Positions 42,401-43,074 of a stretch of DNA of 43,074 nt are shown here, one piece after another; position 1 is the first letter of the stretch, and each line of letters begins with the position of its first letter. Where the stretch lies: positions 1-43,074 of the forward strand of contig CAMCQY010000014.1 of assembly GCA_945877135.1 (NCBI GenBank), given 5' to 3'. Source of the DNA: Candidatus Kuenenia stuttgartensis. GTDB taxonomy: Bacteria; Planctomycetota; Planctomycetia; Pirellulales; UBA1268. Below the pieces are notes generated by a model, which searched no databases, had not been told where the DNA came from, and worked only from the letters and a program-made list of their open reading frames with translations. The position numbers and the translations under genes are program-made.

Positions 42401-42710
42401 CCTGGCTCGCAAAGATCTCGGGAACGAGGAGAAGGTGGCCACAGCTATCCGTACCTTGGCGGCCAAGATGCCGACCTACGTGACGCTGAAGGACGTGAAG
42501 AAGCGGTGGGGCCACGGACAGGAAGACGTGTTTCCCGTGGCGCAGTTCGAGAAGCTCTGGGGCGACATGACGGCCCTGTCCGAGATCGGCTCGCGATACG
42601 TGGTGGTGCCGCGTCTCCGTGGCCAGCAGCTGAAGGACATCGCGCAGCTCGACGGCTGGCTTCGCGACGGGTCAGCTGCCTACGTCGAGTCGCTCGGCGA
42701 CTGGGCGTAG
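39399..42710 (+). CDS. fusion of a GHMP sugar kinase and a UDPGP-type sugar pyrophosphorylase
   Basis: 1103 residues. Residues 1-180 are an unrecognised helical domain. Residues about 185-600 are a GHMP kinase of the fucokinase/heptose-kinase branch: '[17 protein letters not shown]' (RxDLaGGWtD), '[26 protein letters not shown]' (IPKGSGLGTSSiLA), '[12 protein letters not shown]' (GGGWQDQ.GG), '[15 protein letters not shown]' (GAGGGGF). The ATP loop is degenerate (GSRLAVST). Residues about 730-1100 are a UDPGP-type pyrophosphorylase: '[12 protein letters not shown]', '[17 protein letters not shown]', '[18 protein letters not shown]', '[20 protein letters not shown]'. FKP of Bacteroides has the reverse order. 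It should phosphorylate a free sugar and then activate it as a UDP-sugar. Confidence 0.93.
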   Translation: MSRPVVASRLVAIIESDEPAIRDQSLESVCAAATADELLAEAAALEAFRQTSTSLYHCVRGLFFLAGIHRFQLPARLSAGGRAAALVPHAGYDHLLHRRFEEAIAAFLESQREHGPSDAISSALAVSYRELGLQTLANQVRKSVRSLRGNQWMFRVGHPADHALRIRPELLARSENGTFPLLRESTPVRMDLSHSCWSDVFFLGMDYPEGARVLNVSIDLGVHGRDAAPKPPVEAYLRVIDSPVLRLTSVDLATTAEIADLGEVFDFARDYLGLLKAAVIAAGIVPPGVEGSGASLADLLARVVGPGHGLEIVSSVNNIPKGSRLAVSTNLLAALIAVCMRATGQAQSLTGQLTEPERRLVAARAILGEWLGGSGGGWQDSGGVWPAAKLIRGVVATEHDPEHGTSRGRLLPTHEPVRVGSTLQDSLVLVHGGMAQNVGPILEMVTEKYLLRSAAEWQARQDAAGVLDEIIAAVEAGDMRRIGDATFRNFVGPIQTIIPGATNLYTETIIRRVRERFGDDFWGFWMLGGMSGGGMGFIVAPHIKAAAQQALGEIMAATKRELQHSLPFAMEPVVYDFAVNERGTWCDLLAGTVALMPAAYYALTLPELLKADRLALPASRRAELDAFGAACRTQPELAGMVNTLFDRLFPRGDGAHGNAGELRRLLADLGFDDVQHEQIRADLRAGRIGLAQNRLPAATSIEDVHNEDVAFADEQSGDDASRQRGLDALRRGEVAVVTMAAGVGSRWTQGAGVVKALHPFCKLAGRHRTFLDVHLAKSRRTGRLAAMPVPHVITTSYLTHRQIEAFGLDTAGVDAVLSPGRAVGLRMIPMTRDLRFAWEELSHQVLDEQKEKVRDSLRAALVAWAEQAGEGADYTDNTPGQCLHPVGHWFEVATMLRNGVLERLLGDRPQLRWLFLHNIDTVGADLDPALLGRHIAGGSCLTFEVIPRRIEDRGGGLARVNGRPRIVEGLAMPREEDEFQLRFYNTLSTWIDIDQLLAAFGLARKDLGNEEKVATAIRTLAAKMPTYVTLKDVKKRWGHGQEDVFPVAQFEKLWGDMTALSEIGSRYVVVPRLRGQQLKDIAQLDGWLRDGSAAYVESLGDWA

Positions 42711-42764
42711 GAAGACGCGGGGACGGAGCAGCGGTGTTCGATACGGGATGTGCCGAGGAACGCA

Positions 42765-42847
42765 TTCCCTTGCTTGCGCTGCGGGCTTGGATGAGGGGCG
42801 ATCACGCCCCCCGTCTCCCATGCAAGCCCGAAGCGCAAGCGAGAGGA
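42765..42847. repeat. interspersed palindromic element, family P, copy 7 (reversed orientation)
   Basis: This copy runs in the opposite orientation: the right-type arm comes first (42765-42793) and the left-type arm second (42819-42847). The apex has its own stem GGGGCG-ATCA-CGCCCC, different in sequence from copy 2 but equally paired. It lies after the kinase-pyrophosphorylase gene and before the miaB-type gene. Confidence 0.87.
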
Positions 42848-42926
42848 ATCCGCGTCGTGGAATCAAAAATGCCCAACACGATCGCTCCCGTCCCCATTTG
42901 TCGCATCGCAGGCTAGAATCCCGGTC

Positions 42927-43074
42927 ATGACGAAACGGCTCTGGATCGAAACGGTCGGCTGCCAGATGAACGTGCTCGACAGCGAGCTCGTCGTCGCCGC
43001 GCTGCGCCGGCAGGGCTGGGAGCTGGCGAGCACCACCGCCGAGGCAGACGCCGTCTTTTACAACACCTGCAGCG
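42927..43074 (+). CDS. miaB: MiaB-type tRNA methylthiotransferase (partial, cut by the right edge)
   Basis: The ORF track does not list it because only 49 codons are visible. From the ATG at 42927 it reads 'MTKRLWIETVGCQMNVLDSELVVAALRRQGWELASTTAEADAVFYNTCS', the N-terminal UPF0004 domain of radical-SAM methylthiotransferases. 'T(V/F)GCQMNVLDSE' and 'NTCS' carry two of the three cysteines of the auxiliary 4Fe-4S cluster. The GCQMN form favours MiaB (2-methylthio-N6-isopentenyladenosine in tRNA) over RimO or MtaB, but the radical-SAM core lies outside the window. Confidence 0.9.
   Translation, partial: MTKRLWIETVGCQMNVLDSELVVAALRRQGWELASTTAEADAVFYNTCS

Noticed and set aside
40131-42515. 794-residue minus-strand ORF
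   Set aside because: Antisense to the kinase-pyrophosphorylase fusion; a product of high GC and codon bias, His/Arg-rich without motifs.
7027-42847. CRISPR array from recurring palindromes
   Set aside because: Copies are kilobases apart, have no regular spacers, and no cas gene is visible.

Overview
The window is a 43 kb stretch of high-GC bacterial chromosome. It is almost certainly from a planctomycete (Planctomycetota, probably the Pirellulales side; inference). The lineage call rests on protein families typical of that phylum: a DUF1559 pilin-like protein with an H-X9-DG C-terminal motif, a DUF1552/DUF1592 pair with CxxCH motifs, an EF-hand lipoprotein, a zinc-ribbon/GYF-like protein, Tat-exported Gfo/Idh/MocA oxidoreductases, and short interspersed palindromes whose spurious translations read 'LALRAWM' and 'QARSASE'. 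I see no rRNA, tRNA, CRISPR array, phage genes or transposase.

Layout. 1-5.4 kb: a ClpP-like protein (cut by the left edge, minus strand), then a plus-strand run of a zinc-ribbon protein, a secreted protein, a P-loop ATPase, ApbE and DedA. 5.5-9.1 kb: a sigma-54 response regulator, a TIM-barrel protein and a convergent transglutaminase-like protein. 9.2-13.5 kb: ribosomal protein S1, an exported unknown, a Bcp peroxiredoxin and a reduced MnmE-like GTPase. 13.7-17.4 kb: an ald-mtnA-der operon on the minus strand. 17.5-23.1 kb: a Gfo/Idh oxidoreductase, a CCA/poly(A) nucleotidyltransferase, ScpB, a sugar epimerase and a solitary beta-type DNA methyltransferase.

23.3-31.4 kb is one co-oriented cluster: a Y_Y_Y-type histidine kinase and LuxR-type regulator (ATGA overlap), then DUF1559, DUF1552, DUF1592 (ATGA overlap) and an EF-hand lipoprotein. 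It looks like an environment-sensing module beside an envelope/redox module. 31.5-36.8 kb: an M20 peptidase and a deoxyribosyltransferase-like protein sharing a start at one CATG, a GT-B half protein, PgpA, a def-fmt operon and a small membrane protein.

37.0-42.7 kb holds a PAS-GGDEF protein, a GalU-like nucleotidyltransferase and, with an ATGA overlap, a 1103-residue fusion of a GHMP (fucokinase-like) sugar kinase with a UDPGP-type pyrophosphorylase. This pair is my main candidate for an undescribed activated-sugar system. The right edge cuts the start of a MiaB-type methylthiotransferase.

The most striking non-coding signal is a family of about 65-125 bp imperfect palindromes with asymmetric arms at six intergenic sites. 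They lie downstream of genes and often between convergent genes. Two sequence-different apex stems keep their base pairing, and an imperfection in the stem is conserved. A second repeat (GGTGCCAGCCACCAAATCT) forms a 19-bp perfect inverted repeat after fmt and has been absorbed into the C-terminus of MtnA.
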